This document shows positions 44,512 through 53,193 of a stretch of 64,000 nt of DNA, in pieces (the stretch's first letter is position 1; each line of letters starts with the position of its first letter). The stretch lies in assembly GCA_964598005.1 (NCBI GenBank), contig CAZRAL010000006.1:1-64000 (forward strand). The letters run 5' to 3'. This stretch comes from CAZRAL01 sp964598005. GTDB lineage: Bacteria; Pseudomonadota; Gammaproteobacteria; Burkholderiales; Usitatibacteraceae. A program made the position numbers and the translations under genes. The notes under the pieces are model-generated. The model worked only from the letters and a program-made list of their open reading frames with translations. It was not told the origin of the DNA and did not search any database.

Positions 44512-46557
44512 ATGATTCTTTACGCCCTGACTATTTTTGTCTCTGCGTTTCTATTGTTTTTGTTGCAACCCATCATTGCCAAACAAATTTTGCCGTGGTT
44601 TGGAGGCAGCGCCGCAGTATGGACGACTTGCCTGGTGTTTTTTCAATGTGCGTTGCTGGCCGGCTACGCATATTCCGACTGGATATCGCGCAAAACCACC
44701 CCCCGCACGCAGGGCTGGGCGCACGCAGGCTTGCTCGTCGCCGCCATTCTGTTGTTGCCCATCATCCCGGATGCAGCCTGGAAACCGGTGGGAAGCGAAA
44801 ACCCCAGCCTGCACATCCTGTTATTGCTTCTTGCCACCATTGGACTACCCTACTTCCTGCTTTCTACAACCAGCCCGCTGATTCAGGTCTGGTTTTCCCG
44901 GCGCTACCCCGGCGTGAACCCCTACCGATTGTTTGCCCTCTCCAACCTGGCTTCCATGCTGGCTTTGCTGGGCTATCCCTTTTTGATTGAACCGTGGTTC
45001 ACAACCCGCATGCAATCAATGGCGTGGTCGATCGGGTTTATCTTGTTTGGCATCCTGGCGGGTTTATCCGCGTGGTTATCCATTCCATCCCGGCAGTCCA
45101 CTTTTACCGCCGCAACTGGCCCCGCCGACTTATCGGAAAGTTTATCGGATAGCGATACGCCGCCGACAATCAAAGACAAACTGATCTGGATCGCACTGGC
45201 CAGCTTGAGCTCTATTTTATTGCTGGCCATTTCCAATCACCTCACCCAGAATATTTCCTCGATTCCCTTGCTATGGATTGTTCCACTGGCTTTATACCTG
45301 CTGAGTTTTATCCTCTGTTTTGATGGCAACGGCTGGTATCGGCGTGCATTGTTTATTCCCCTGCTCGCCTTGCTTGGCATCGCCATGGCCTGGACATTGG
45401 CGGACAACGATCTTGACTTCATGCTGTACTGGCAAATCGGCCTGTTCTCCGCAGGATTATTCGTAGCCTGCATGTTTTGCCACGGGGAATTGGTGCACCT
45501 GAAACCAGCCCCCCGCTTTCTCACCACGTTTTATTTGATGATTTCGATTGGCGGTGCCTTGGGCGCGCTGCTGGTTGGCATCGCGGCGCCCATGACGCTG
45601 CCGGCCTATTTCGAACTGGCGATAGCACTAATATTGCTTGCCGCGATGGCCACCTATCTTTCATGGGGGAAGCGCTATGTTTCCCTGACCTATCTGGGTA
45701 TTACCATCACCTTGTTCACAGCCACAGCTACGGGCTACACCATCCATGAATTCAGGGAAAATGTGGTCGTCATGAGCCGCAACTTCTATGGCACCTTGCG
45801 CGTAAAACAATATGGAAAACCGGATGAAGATACCCGCCGGCGCTCATTGGTGCATGGCGCCATCTTGCACGGCGACCAATTCCAAGCCGATGCCTACCGG
45901 TACACCCCCACCACCTACTACAAAACAACATCCGGCATTGGCAAAACCATTCAATTAAAACAAAAACTGAAACCCGGACAACCGCTACACATCGGCATCA
46001 TTGGCCTGGGTACCGGCACCATTGCGGCCTATGGCAAAAAAGGCGACGCCTATCGTTTTTACGAAATCAATCCACAGGTCATGGACATCGCTCTGCGTGA
46101 ATTTACCTACCTGTCGGATTCCGCGGCCAGCAAAAAAATTGTCCTCGGTGATGCGCGCCTGAGTCTGGAGCGTGAACCCAAACAGGATTTTGATGTGCTG
46201 GCCATCGATGCCTTTTCCAGCGACTCCATCCCGACGCATTTGATCACGCGTGAAGCGGTCGATATTTTTCAGCGTCACATGAAACCCGATGGCGTCATCG
46301 CCTACCATGTATCAAACCGGTTTCTGGATTTAAAGCCGGTCGTACAAATGATTGCGGAAAACAAAGGATTGCACGTGGCGTGGATTCACGAAAGTCATAC
46401 AGACGGCGCAACCAGCAGCGACTGGATCCTGCTTACGCAAGATAAATCGTTGTTGCTGAAGCCGGACTTGCTCGATGCCACCTTCCTGATCCCCCCGCAA
46501 CCCGGTTGGCGATTGTGGACAGACGATTTCAACAACCTGGTTCAAGTGTTGAAGTAA
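44512..46557 (+). CDS. membrane protein with C-terminal spermidine-synthase-like domain
   Basis: The 681-residue protein starts with ALTIFVSAFLLFLLQPIIAKQILPWFGG, characteristic of fused membrane/spermidine-synthase-like proteins, with about 10-11 hydrophobic segments (to about residue 415). The soluble domain has a canonical SAM-type loop, IGIIGLGTGTIAAYG, followed by YRFYEINPQVMDIA, VLGDARLSLE and VLAIDAFSSDSIPTHLITREA. It retains the catalytic-region aspartates missing from the related protein at 26101. The function is unknown; aminopropyl or methyl transfer to a membrane or periplasmic acceptor is possible. It is flanked by repeat DNA on the left and a convergent esterase on the right. 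Confidence 0.82.
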   Translation: MILYALTIFVSAFLLFLLQPIIAKQILPWFGGSAAVWTTCLVFFQCALLAGYAYSDWISRKTTPRTQGWAHAGLLVAAILLLPIIPDAAWKPVGSENPSLHILLLLLATIGLPYFLLSTTSPLIQVWFSRRYPGVNPYRLFALSNLASMLALLGYPFLIEPWFTTRMQSMAWSIGFILFGILAGLSAWLSIPSRQSTFTAATGPADLSESLSDSDTPPTIKDKLIWIALASLSSILLLAISNHLTQNISSIPLLWIVPLALYLLSFILCFDGNGWYRRALFIPLLALLGIAMAWTLADNDLDFMLYWQIGLFSAGLFVACMFCHGELVHLKPAPRFLTTFYLMISIGGALGALLVGIAAPMTLPAYFELAIALILLAAMATYLSWGKRYVSLTYLGITITLFTATATGYTIHEFRENVVVMSRNFYGTLRVKQYGKPDEDTRRRSLVHGAILHGDQFQADAYRYTPTTYYKTTSGIGKTIQLKQKLKPGQPLHIGIIGLGTGTIAAYGKKGDAYRFYEINPQVMDIALREFTYLSDSAASKKIVLGDARLSLEREPKQDFDVLAIDAFSSDSIPTHLITREAVDIFQRHMKPDGVIAYHVSNRFLDLKPVVQMIAENKGLHVAWIHESHTDGATSSDWILLTQDKSLLLKPDLLDATFLIPPQPGWRLWTDDFNNLVQVLK

Positions 46558-46594
46558 CTCGCGCAAGTTTTCTTTTTGGAAAATACTGGCGAGT

Positions 46595-46617
46595 CATGGC
46601 AAGGCCGCCCTGCCATG
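46595..46617. terminator. palindrome between convergent genes
   Basis: CATGGCA and TGCCATG form a 7-bp stem around a 9-base GC-rich loop in the 98-base gap between two convergent genes. There is no clear T-run, so it may be a weak or factor-dependent terminator. Confidence 0.3.
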
Positions 46618-46655
46618 TGCCGAAAAATTCGCCTACCTCATTTAAGCGTTACTTT

Positions 46656-47771
46656 TTATGCTTTCAGCGCGCGGTATAAAAACGGCAAACTGGTTTCCAA
46701 TCGATAATCGATGCCCGAATGCGCATCGTCGAATTCTTCGTACACGTGCTGGATACCCGCTAGCGCCAACCGCTTGGACAAAATTCGTGCCCCATAGTGG
46801 ATCTGGTATTGGTCGCGCCAGCCGCAATCGATATAGATCCCTTTGAGTGATTTCAGATTGGCTTTGTACCTGGTTATCAGATTGATCGGGTCGTGCCTTT
46901 GCCACTGCTTCCAGCGCGCTGGAAGCAGTTCACCGGTTTCCAGATTGAACGGCAGGCGAAACCCCAGCGGCGCTTTGTGATCAGTATCGTAAGTCGCCGC
47001 CATGGCAACGATCATCAGCGCGTGAATTTCGCCGTCGGTCGGCCTTTCCTTTTTCCAGAGGTAATCGAGAAAGTTTTTTACCCGGCCGTCGTCCATGCCG
47101 GTCGCCGCGCCTTTCTCCTGCTTCAGCACGTCGATGGCACCGGGCTCGCGCTTTGTCGGCCGGTGCTTCATCAATTCAGTGAGCGTGCGCGGCCAGTCGT
47201 TCATATAAACAAAATCGAAATAGGCATCGCCCGAATGGTTGGCAATCGCGCCCCAATATTTGGGATATTTCATGCCATGAATCATGGCGCCATAGCCGCC
47301 AGATGATTTACCGAAACAGCCGCGATGTTCACGCGATGCCAGCGTGCGGAATTCGCGGTCGATAAAGGGAATAATTTCCTGCGTCAGGTAATCTGCATAG
47401 TGACCAATAGCACTGGAATTGATGTACTGGTTGCCTCCCAGCGCCGTAAAACAATCTGGGAAGACGAGAATTGCCGGCCCCATCTTTTTTTCATGCAGCA
47501 ATCGCGCCGCACGCTCGGGGAGGTTTTCATCAAAATTCCGCCAGTTGATGTGTGAGAGACCTGAGCCCGCATACCCCGCCAGAGCGTAAAACACGGGAAA
47601 GCGTTTTCCGGCCCCTTCTTTTCGCGCCTGCCCCTGATCGTACTGGGGCGGTAACCATAGCGCAATTTGCCGGGTCGCCGGGTCGCCCAATGGGTTATCG
47701 GCCAGAATGCGTGAGGTGTGTTCGAGAAAAACAACCTTGCCGTGCGGCCAGGCTGGATGTTTGAGCGCCAT
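46656..47771 (-). CDS. esterase of the PF00756 (esterase D-like) alpha/beta hydrolase family
   Basis: The 371-residue protein has the nucleophile elbow CFGKSSGGYGAMIHGMKYP (serine at about residue 166), a probable acid in IDCGWRDQYQIHYG and a histidine in EFDDAHSGIDYR. RFPVFYALAGYAGSG is the family's oxyanion region. There is no signal peptide, so it is probably cytoplasmic. Substrates for this family include S-formylglutathione, ferric siderophores and carbohydrate esters; none can be chosen from sequence. A GGGGGA ribosome-binding site precedes the ATG. Confidence 0.85.
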   Translation of the reverse strand: MALKHPAWPHGKVVFLEHTSRILADNPLGDPATRQIALWLPPQYDQGQARKEGAGKRFPVFYALAGYAGSGLSHINWRNFDENLPERAARLLHEKKMGPAILVFPDCFTALGGNQYINSSAIGHYADYLTQEIIPFIDREFRTLASREHRGCFGKSSGGYGAMIHGMKYPKYWGAIANHSGDAYFDFVYMNDWPRTLTELMKHRPTKREPGAIDVLKQEKGAATGMDDGRVKNFLDYLWKKERPTDGEIHALMIVAMAATYDTDHKAPLGFRLPFNLETGELLPARWKQWQRHDPINLITRYKANLKSLKGIYIDCGWRDQYQIHYGARILSKRLALAGIQHVYEEFDDAHSGIDYRLETSLPFLYRALKA

Positions 47772-47867
47772 AATGCGAATCCCCCTTTACCAAAATCGTA
47801 GATGGGATTATCGCAGAGCTTTACGCCTATTCTGTCCAACCACTAATATTTCGTTTATTCAAACTAT

Positions 47868-48071
47868 CTAGCCGAGGCGTTTCGCCATGACCACCAATGG
47901 CGCGATGCTACGGATATTTTTTACTTCCGAGACTGCTTTGGTAACGATGACAGCTGCGCGTGCTTCCTGACTTTTGATCACAGTATTGAAACCACAGACA
48001 ATCAAGGCGGTAATCAGTATGGCCGAAGAGATAACGAACATCGGATTGGCTTTGGTGAATTCGGTTTTCAT
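47868..48071 (-). CDS. small single-TM protein, unknown
   Basis: The 67-residue protein has a polar N-terminus (MKTEFTKANP), one hydrophobic segment (about 11-31, MFVISSAILITALIVCGFN) and a basic C-terminal tail. A good ribosome-binding site (AAAGGA, 7 bases before ATG) supports expression. I recognise no family. It lies alone between an esterase and DUF1993. The 276 bases to its right (48072-48347) carry no gene. Confidence 0.55.
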   Translation of the reverse strand: MKTEFTKANPMFVISSAILITALIVCGFNTVIKSQEARAAVIVTKAVSEVKNIRSIAPLVVMAKRLG

Positions 48072-48347
48072 GGTTTTTTTCCTTTATGGGTGAGAGAGGA
48101 ACGACAGATAATTCAACATGTCGGCAGATTAGCGGCTGTAATGGACATTGCAAACCGGAAAGCGATGAAATGCGGAATTTCCGCCGTAAAACTTCGCAAT
48201 CGCAGACGATTTCGAGTCATCACTCTGAAAAATCTTCCCAAGATAATCTGTAAAACCACGTATTTCATCGTCATTGCTTCTGTTTACCCATATTCAACTC
48301 ACCAGCAGTACGCTGCTAGAATAAAAACCCCACACAGGAGAATCCCC

Positions 48348-48857
48348 ATGACCATTTCGCTTTATCAAACTTCCGTCCCCGTTTTCCGCAAGGCACTCGA
48401 AAATCTGAAAGGCATTCTCGATAAGGCCGCCGCTCATGCTGCCGCCCGAAAAATCGAGGAGTCGGTGCTGCTCAATTCTCGATTGTTCCCCGACATGTTC
48501 CCGCTGGGCCGCCAGGTGCAGATTGCCTCGGATATGGTGAAAGGTGCTTGCGCGCGGCTGGCCGGCGTCGAGATTCCAAAACATGAAGATACGGAAACCA
48601 CCTTCGCCGAATTAAAAGCACGTCTCGATAAAACCCTGACTTTTATCAGCACACTCAAACCCGCGCAAATCGATGGCCAGGAAGAATGCGAAATCGTTAT
48701 TCCCATGAACGGCACGCCTTTAACCTTCAAGGGCCAGTCGTTTTTGTTATACCGTGCGCTTCCCAACGTGCATTTTCATGCCACGACAGCGTACGCCATC
48801 CTGCGTCATAACGGCGTGGAGCTGGGCAAGCGTGACTATTTGGGAAACCCTGAATAA
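48348..48857 (+). CDS. DUF1993 family protein
   Basis: The 169-residue protein has the DUF1993 features (MTISLYQTSVPVFRKALENLKGILDKA, SRLFPDMFPLGRQVQIASD, FLLYRALPNVHFHATTAYAILRHNGVELGKRDYLG). It is probably an all-helical DinB-like fold. The biochemical role is unknown. The open frame runs 86 codons upstream, but the ATG at 48348 has a strong AGGAGAA site and begins at the conserved MTISLY. It is 15 bases before the hydrolase gene and likely co-transcribed. Confidence 0.9.
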   Translation: MTISLYQTSVPVFRKALENLKGILDKAAAHAAARKIEESVLLNSRLFPDMFPLGRQVQIASDMVKGACARLAGVEIPKHEDTETTFAELKARLDKTLTFISTLKPAQIDGQEECEIVIPMNGTPLTFKGQSFLLYRALPNVHFHATTAYAILRHNGVELGKRDYLGNPE

Positions 48858-48872
48858 GTTGAAACACTCTCC

Positions 48873-49718
48873 ATGAAATATCCGCCTGCCTTTTCCCGCC
48901 ATTTGTTACGAATCGCGGGAAGGGGGCTGGCCTTGGTGGCATTGTTATATCTGGGGTTGCTGGCCCTCGTTTACTTTGGCCAGGAACGGCTTCTTTTTTA
49001 CCCTACCGTTCTTCCCGCCGATCACCGGTTTCAGCTTGAGGACACCCGCGAAGTTTCTATCGTGCGCCCCGGTGCGGTGCTTTCAGCGCTGCATTTCCGC
49101 AACCCAAACCCGCAAGGGCTGGTATTTTTTCTGCACGGCAATGCAGGCAATCTGGAATCCTGGTTCACCGATCTCGACTTCTACCGCAACGCCAATTACG
49201 ATTTATTTATGATCGATTACCGCGGCTATGGAAAAAGCACTGGCTCCATCGATAGTGAGGCGCAATTGCACGCTGACGTGCGAGCGGCCTGGGGTGCCAT
49301 TGCGCCCACCTACGCAGGGAAACGGATGGTGATTTATGGGCGTTCGCTGGGTTCGGGCCTTGCGGCAAAACTGGCTGCCGATGTGCAGCCCGATCTCACC
49401 ATTCTGGTTTCGCCCTACTTCAGCGTAGAAACACTCGGCCACGAAAAATTTTCTTGGGTACCACGTTTTTTATCGCGTTACCCGCTGAGTAACGATCAAT
49501 GGTTACCGCAAATCAGGAACAAAGTGATTCTAGTGCACGGCGATCGCGATGAACTCATTCCTTTCGAGCATAGCGAACATTTGAAGCGCCTGTGGCCTAC
49601 TGCCGAGTTGTTGCGCATTGACGGCGCGGGGCACAACGATCTACATCATTTTCCGGCCTATCTGGATGCGCTCAGTTCACGGCTTAAAGCACTCGCCATG
49701 CTTGCATCAGTGAAGTAG
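48873..49718 (+). CDS. membrane-anchored alpha/beta hydrolase (BEM46/YfhR-like)
   Basis: The 281-residue protein has one N-terminal hydrophobic anchor (about 17-36), then an alpha/beta-hydrolase domain. The oxyanion loop is FFLHGNAGNLESW, the nucleophile elbow is IYGRSLGSGLAAKLA, the acid is in VHGDRDELIPF, and the catalytic histidine is in GAGHNDLHHFP. The layout matches the BEM46/YfhR group, whose substrates are unknown. It is probably anchored in the inner membrane facing the periplasm. It converges on the HtrA gene. Confidence 0.87.
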   Translation: MKYPPAFSRHLLRIAGRGLALVALLYLGLLALVYFGQERLLFYPTVLPADHRFQLEDTREVSIVRPGAVLSALHFRNPNPQGLVFFLHGNAGNLESWFTDLDFYRNANYDLFMIDYRGYGKSTGSIDSEAQLHADVRAAWGAIAPTYAGKRMVIYGRSLGSGLAAKLAADVQPDLTILVSPYFSVETLGHEKFSWVPRFLSRYPLSNDQWLPQIRNKVILVHGDRDELIPFEHSEHLKRLWPTAELLRIDGAGHNDLHHFPAYLDALSSRLKALAMLASVK

Positions 49719-49756
49719 CTGGCCTATTTTTGATGGTTGGGCCAAGGTACCAGAGA

Positions 49757-50881
49757 TCAATTTCCATCGCGCCGGTTGGTGTCGATCACCCGTAATTTTT
49801 CCTTGCGTTCGCGGCCATCCCGCACCAGAGTTAATTCCGCCAGATTGCCGATGCCAACCCGATCCAGTTCAGCGACGAAAGTCGATAAGGTTTCCACCCG
49901 TCGGCCATTCACTGCGGTAATCACATCGCCTAGTTCGCCGGTACGTCTCGACAAGGCCTTCAATCCCGCCTTGGCGGCAGGCGTACCGGGGCGCACGCGA
50001 TCCACCACCACACCGTTAATGCCATTACGGGCAACCAGGCCCGGATCGAAGGGGATGATGCCGACTCCTGGCGTGGAGGCAAAGCCGCGCGCGATCAACT
50101 GCGGCACGATGCGGTTCACCAGATCCACCGGAATGGCGAACCCAACGCCAGCCGAACTGCCCGACGCGGAGCGAATGGCCGAATTTACCCCGATCAAGCG
50201 CCCGGCGCTATCGAGCAAGGGCCCGCCGGAGTTGCCGGGGTTGATCGCCGCATCGGTTTGGATTGCGCCGGTAATTTCGGCGTATTCCTGAGTGGGCAAA
50301 TAACGATCGAGCGCAGAAATGATGCCTGAGGTCAATGTGCGCGACAACCCGAAGGGATTGCCAATGGCGATCACCGATTGCCCTACCCGCAAGTCGCGGG
50401 AAACGCCGAGGGGAATCGGTTTTAGCCCCGCTGGATTTTTGCTCAATTTCAGCACCGCCAAATCGTATTCTGGTGCACCACCAACAAAATCGGCAGGTAT
50501 TGGATCTTTACCGGCATCCAATTGCACCAGCATGCGCCGCGCACCCTGAATCACATGAAAATTGGTGACGATATGGCCGCGTTCGTCCCAGATAAAACCG
50601 CTGCCCGCGCCCTGCGTTAACTCGGCCCCGAAAAACCCGCGCGAAACCAGACTTTCGGTCGTGATATAGGCCACCGAGGGAGCAGCCTGTTCAAAGAGCG
50701 CCACAAGATCGCGCTCTTTTTCGCCCAATGGTCCGCGTGGCACCACAGGACGTGGTTTTGCTGCCTCTTCATCAGTTCGTTGCGCATGCAGGAAAAAAGC
50801 GCTGCAGCTAGCAATAAGCAGGGCGACAAATGACAAAGTTTTACGGAATTTTTTCAGCATCGATAGTAAAGGCCTTTCCAT
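49757..50881 (-). CDS. HtrA/Deg-family periplasmic serine protease
   Basis: The 374-residue protein has an N-terminal signal anchor (TLSFVALLIASCSAFFLHAQ), a trypsin-like domain and a single PDZ domain (about 270-365). The triad is complete: His in VTNFHVIQ (about 105), Asp in EYDLAVLKL (about 138) and Ser in NPGNSGGPLL (about 215). One PDZ and a retained anchor are the DegS-like arrangement, but many betaproteobacteria have such proteins of undefined role, so I do not assign degS. Two starts are possible: ATG 50881, or ATG 50860, which removes seven residues. Confidence 0.92.
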   Translation of the reverse strand: MERPLLSMLKKFRKTLSFVALLIASCSAFFLHAQRTDEEAAKPRPVVPRGPLGEKERDLVALFEQAAPSVAYITTESLVSRGFFGAELTQGAGSGFIWDERGHIVTNFHVIQGARRMLVQLDAGKDPIPADFVGGAPEYDLAVLKLSKNPAGLKPIPLGVSRDLRVGQSVIAIGNPFGLSRTLTSGIISALDRYLPTQEYAEITGAIQTDAAINPGNSGGPLLDSAGRLIGVNSAIRSASGSSAGVGFAIPVDLVNRIVPQLIARGFASTPGVGIIPFDPGLVARNGINGVVVDRVRPGTPAAKAGLKALSRRTGELGDVITAVNGRRVETLSTFVAELDRVGIGNLAELTLVRDGRERKEKLRVIDTNRRDGN

Positions 50882-50958
50882 GACAGGTACGCTGGATTAA
50901 GGAACGTTGCCTTATGATGGGGAACTTGCCGAAAAATTCAAGGCGCATCACTGAAACA

Positions 50959-51456
50959 TCAAATACGGTAAATCAAACGAATCGCTGCATGCGCCTGACT
51001 ATCGGGCATTTCATGACGCTGATGCTCGGCCTCGCGCCAGCCTTCGCGCGCATAAAAATGACGGGCGTCGGCATTTTTTTCCAATACCCAGAGATACATT
51101 TGCTTAGCTCCACGATCTTTTGCCCACTCAGCGCCACACTTCAATAATTGCGCGCCAATACCTTGCCCCTGCCAATGCGGCAAAACATGCAAATTATCGA
51201 CGTAGGCACCCCACTCCGCTTCGGGCCCTATTTCGATGCATAGAAATCCGGCGGGTTGTTTGCCGACTTGAACCAGAAATATTTCTCCCTGATCTTGCAT
51301 GGCTTGTAATGCTTTTACACGCTGCTGCCAATAGCGCAGGCGCTCGGTTTCAAGGTTGCCATCCAGATAAGTATCGGCCAGAATTCCCCGATAAGTATTT
51401 AGCCAGCTGTCGCTATGCAGCCGTGCAATGATAGTGACAATATCTTTAGTTAACAT
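50959..51456 (-). CDS. GNAT family N-acetyltransferase
   Basis: The 165-residue protein has the LHSDSWLNTYRGILADTYL start typical of this GNAT group. The acetyl-CoA-binding motif A is VLPHWQGQGIGAQLLKCG, followed by LWVLEKNADARHFYAREGWRE. The substrate is unknown. The open frame continues 28 codons upstream with residues unlike the family, so ATG 51456 is preferred. It lies downstream of a dispersed repeat. Confidence 0.85.
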   Translation of the reverse strand: MLTKDIVTIIARLHSDSWLNTYRGILADTYLDGNLETERLRYWQQRVKALQAMQDQGEIFLVQVGKQPAGFLCIEIGPEAEWGAYVDNLHVLPHWQGQGIGAQLLKCGAEWAKDRGAKQMYLWVLEKNADARHFYAREGWREAEHQRHEMPDSQAHAAIRLIYRI

Positions 51457-51560
51457 TTCAATATGTAACTTATGCAGAAGCAAAGAGACTGCTCTATTGA
51501 AATGGCTTTTCGGTGAAAAAAACTTTCCTCTATTGTGCACATTAGTGAATAAAATCGATT

Positions 51561-51757
51561 CTCTATAAAACGATCGGGATTTGCTCCCCGCGCAAGGGAG
51601 GGCCTAACTGGGCTATGGTAAAACTTGGCCTTCCGCCTGCGCGGGAGCAAGACAGGAAGCGGCGTGAATCTTATGTATACGCTGCCAGCAGGAATACATT
51701 TCACGCTGAAGATAATAACGGAATTAGGCATGGTGTATTCCTGTCAGCGTGTAAGAT
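51561..51757 (+). repeat. dispersed repeat, family of about 190 bp (copy 3)
   Basis: It begins CTATAAAACGATC, contains an imperfect hairpin (CTCCCGCGCAGGCGGAAGGCC-type on the complement), then GTGAATCTTATG, ATACGCTGCCAGCAGGA and CACGCTGAAGAT. It ends GTGTATTCCTGTCAGCGTGTAAGAT. Copy 4 at 55191 shares these blocks in the same order. No ORF is visible. It lies between two genes reading away from it. Confidence 0.75.
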
Positions 51758-51898
51758 TAATATGTAATAGTGAAAGTTAACTTTGAACCGCCCTGCATCA
51801 AATGAATTTTCTGCCGCGTATAAAATTCACAAAATCAGACTGGCATGCTGCTTACCGCCCCACTTATTTCATTTATCCATCATCAGGAGACTACGCTT

Positions 51899-52366
51899 AT
51901 GTATACCGTAACCATTGAACATATCGCCCCCTGCCGCATTGTTGCACTACAACATCGCGGACCTTATATGGAAATCGACAGCAAATTCGAAAAACTCAAT
52001 GCCTGGGCGGCCAATCACGGGCTGCTCGGCCCTCACTCGCGATCATTCGGCATTTATTACGACGATCCGAGTGCGGTACCTGCTGAAGCGTTACGTTCGG
52101 AGGCCTGCCTTTCCATCCCGGAAAATTTCAAGTCCGACGGTGAATACCGTGCCATGGAAACGCCCAGCGGTCGTTGCGCACGCTTGCTGTTCATCGGCCC
52201 CTACTCCGAACTGGAGAAACCCTATGATTGGTTATATGGCACCTGGCTGCCGAAAAGCGGCGAGGAACTGGCCGATCAACCTTGTTTTGAGGAATATCTG
52301 AACGATCCGCGCGATGTGCCCGCAAGTGAGTTGCGTACCGCCATTTGCGTGCCCCTCAAAGGATAA
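51899..52366 (+). CDS. GyrI-like / AraC effector-binding domain protein
   Basis: The 155-residue stand-alone domain starts MYTVTIEHIAPCRIVALQHRGPYMEI and continues FGIYYDDPSAVPAEALRSEACLSI, RCARLLFIGPYSELEKPYDWLYGTWLP and CFEEYLNDPRDVPASELRTAICVPL. This matches the GyrI-like small-molecule-binding fold, also known as the SbmC/BacR-C domain. It has no DNA-binding domain. Homologues inhibit DNA gyrase or bind drugs; the role here is unknown. ATG 51899 has AGGAGA upstream; the longer frame lacks a site. Confidence 0.9.
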   Translation: MYTVTIEHIAPCRIVALQHRGPYMEIDSKFEKLNAWAANHGLLGPHSRSFGIYYDDPSAVPAEALRSEACLSIPENFKSDGEYRAMETPSGRCARLLFIGPYSELEKPYDWLYGTWLPKSGEELADQPCFEEYLNDPRDVPASELRTAICVPLKG

Positions 52367-52393
52367 ACGCGCACCGAACAGTTGCCAGGCTGC

Positions 52394-53008
52394 TTAATCC
52401 AGTGGTGTGGCGATAAACTCGGGCCGCATTTCGGCGTGCGCCGAAAAAGCAGCGAGCCGTGGGTAGCGCGTTGCATCAGCTATATCCGGGGTCACAAACT
52501 GGGTAAAGCGCCAAGCTACGGCAATGCACAAATCATCCTGCATGAAAACTTCGCCTCGCAGCCAGGGATGGGCTTGGACAATGATTTTTTCCAACATATC
52601 GTAAGCATCGTATATCTGCCCTGTTACTCGTTCCAGCCAGGGCACATGCTGTTTTTCGGGTGGCCGCAACGTCAATTCATAGTAATGCTGCACGGTTTTT
52701 TCGCAGGCCACCAGCGCTACACCCACACTGTGCAGCGCATCGCGGCGAGCGATGCCGGAAGCAGGCAGCAAGCGCTTTTCGGCAGGAACCAGGCCTTCCA
52801 GATAATCGAGGATCAGCGACGAATCCATGAGCGTTTCACCGTCGTCGCATACCAGAGTGGGCACCTTTACGAGCGGATTGATCGTCCTGAAACGATCGAT
52901 ATGCCGGAACACGGAAATGGATTGATGCTCGAAAGGGATCCCCATCAATTTCATGGAAATCGCCACCCGGCGCACGTAGGGGGAGTCGAACATACCGATC
53001 AATTGCAT
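52394..53008 (-). CDS. glutathione S-transferase family protein
   Basis: The 204-residue protein has the thioredoxin-like N-terminal domain (MQLIGMFDSPYVRRVAISMKLMG, with the catalytic-region serine and PYVRR). The glutathione-binding motif VPTLVCDDGETLMDSSLILDYLE follows, then a helical C-terminal domain. It probably conjugates glutathione to an electrophile or acts as a peroxidase; the substrate is unknown. It is transcribed divergently from the ABC transporter, an arrangement compatible with a shared stress response. A GGAG ribosome-binding site precedes the ATG. Confidence 0.92.
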   Translation of the reverse strand: MQLIGMFDSPYVRRVAISMKLMGIPFEHQSISVFRHIDRFRTINPLVKVPTLVCDDGETLMDSSLILDYLEGLVPAEKRLLPASGIARRDALHSVGVALVACEKTVQHYYELTLRPPEKQHVPWLERVTGQIYDAYDMLEKIIVQAHPWLRGEVFMQDDLCIAVAWRFTQFVTPDIADATRYPRLAAFSAHAEMRPEFIATPLD

Positions 53009-53193
53009 GAAAATTCTCCGAAATAAAGCGCAATTCGGTTATTATCATACAAGCTGCGGAGAATCGAAAAATGCCTACTACTACTTCGCCGCGTCTGCGG
53101 ATAGATATCCTGCTTCCAGCCTCCAGTCGCATGAAGCCTGATGCCTGCCCAATACAGGGCTAGCCGCAAAATACCAACATACGATCGCATCCA

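Noticed and set aside
49757..50881. Naming the HtrA protein degS or degQ
   Set aside because: The single PDZ and N-terminal anchor suggest DegS-like layout, but no rseA/rpoE context is present to support the name.
52382..53026. 214-codon plus-strand open frame opposite the glutathione transferase
   Set aside because: The minus-strand frame has clear GST motifs and a ribosome-binding site; this one is its shadow.
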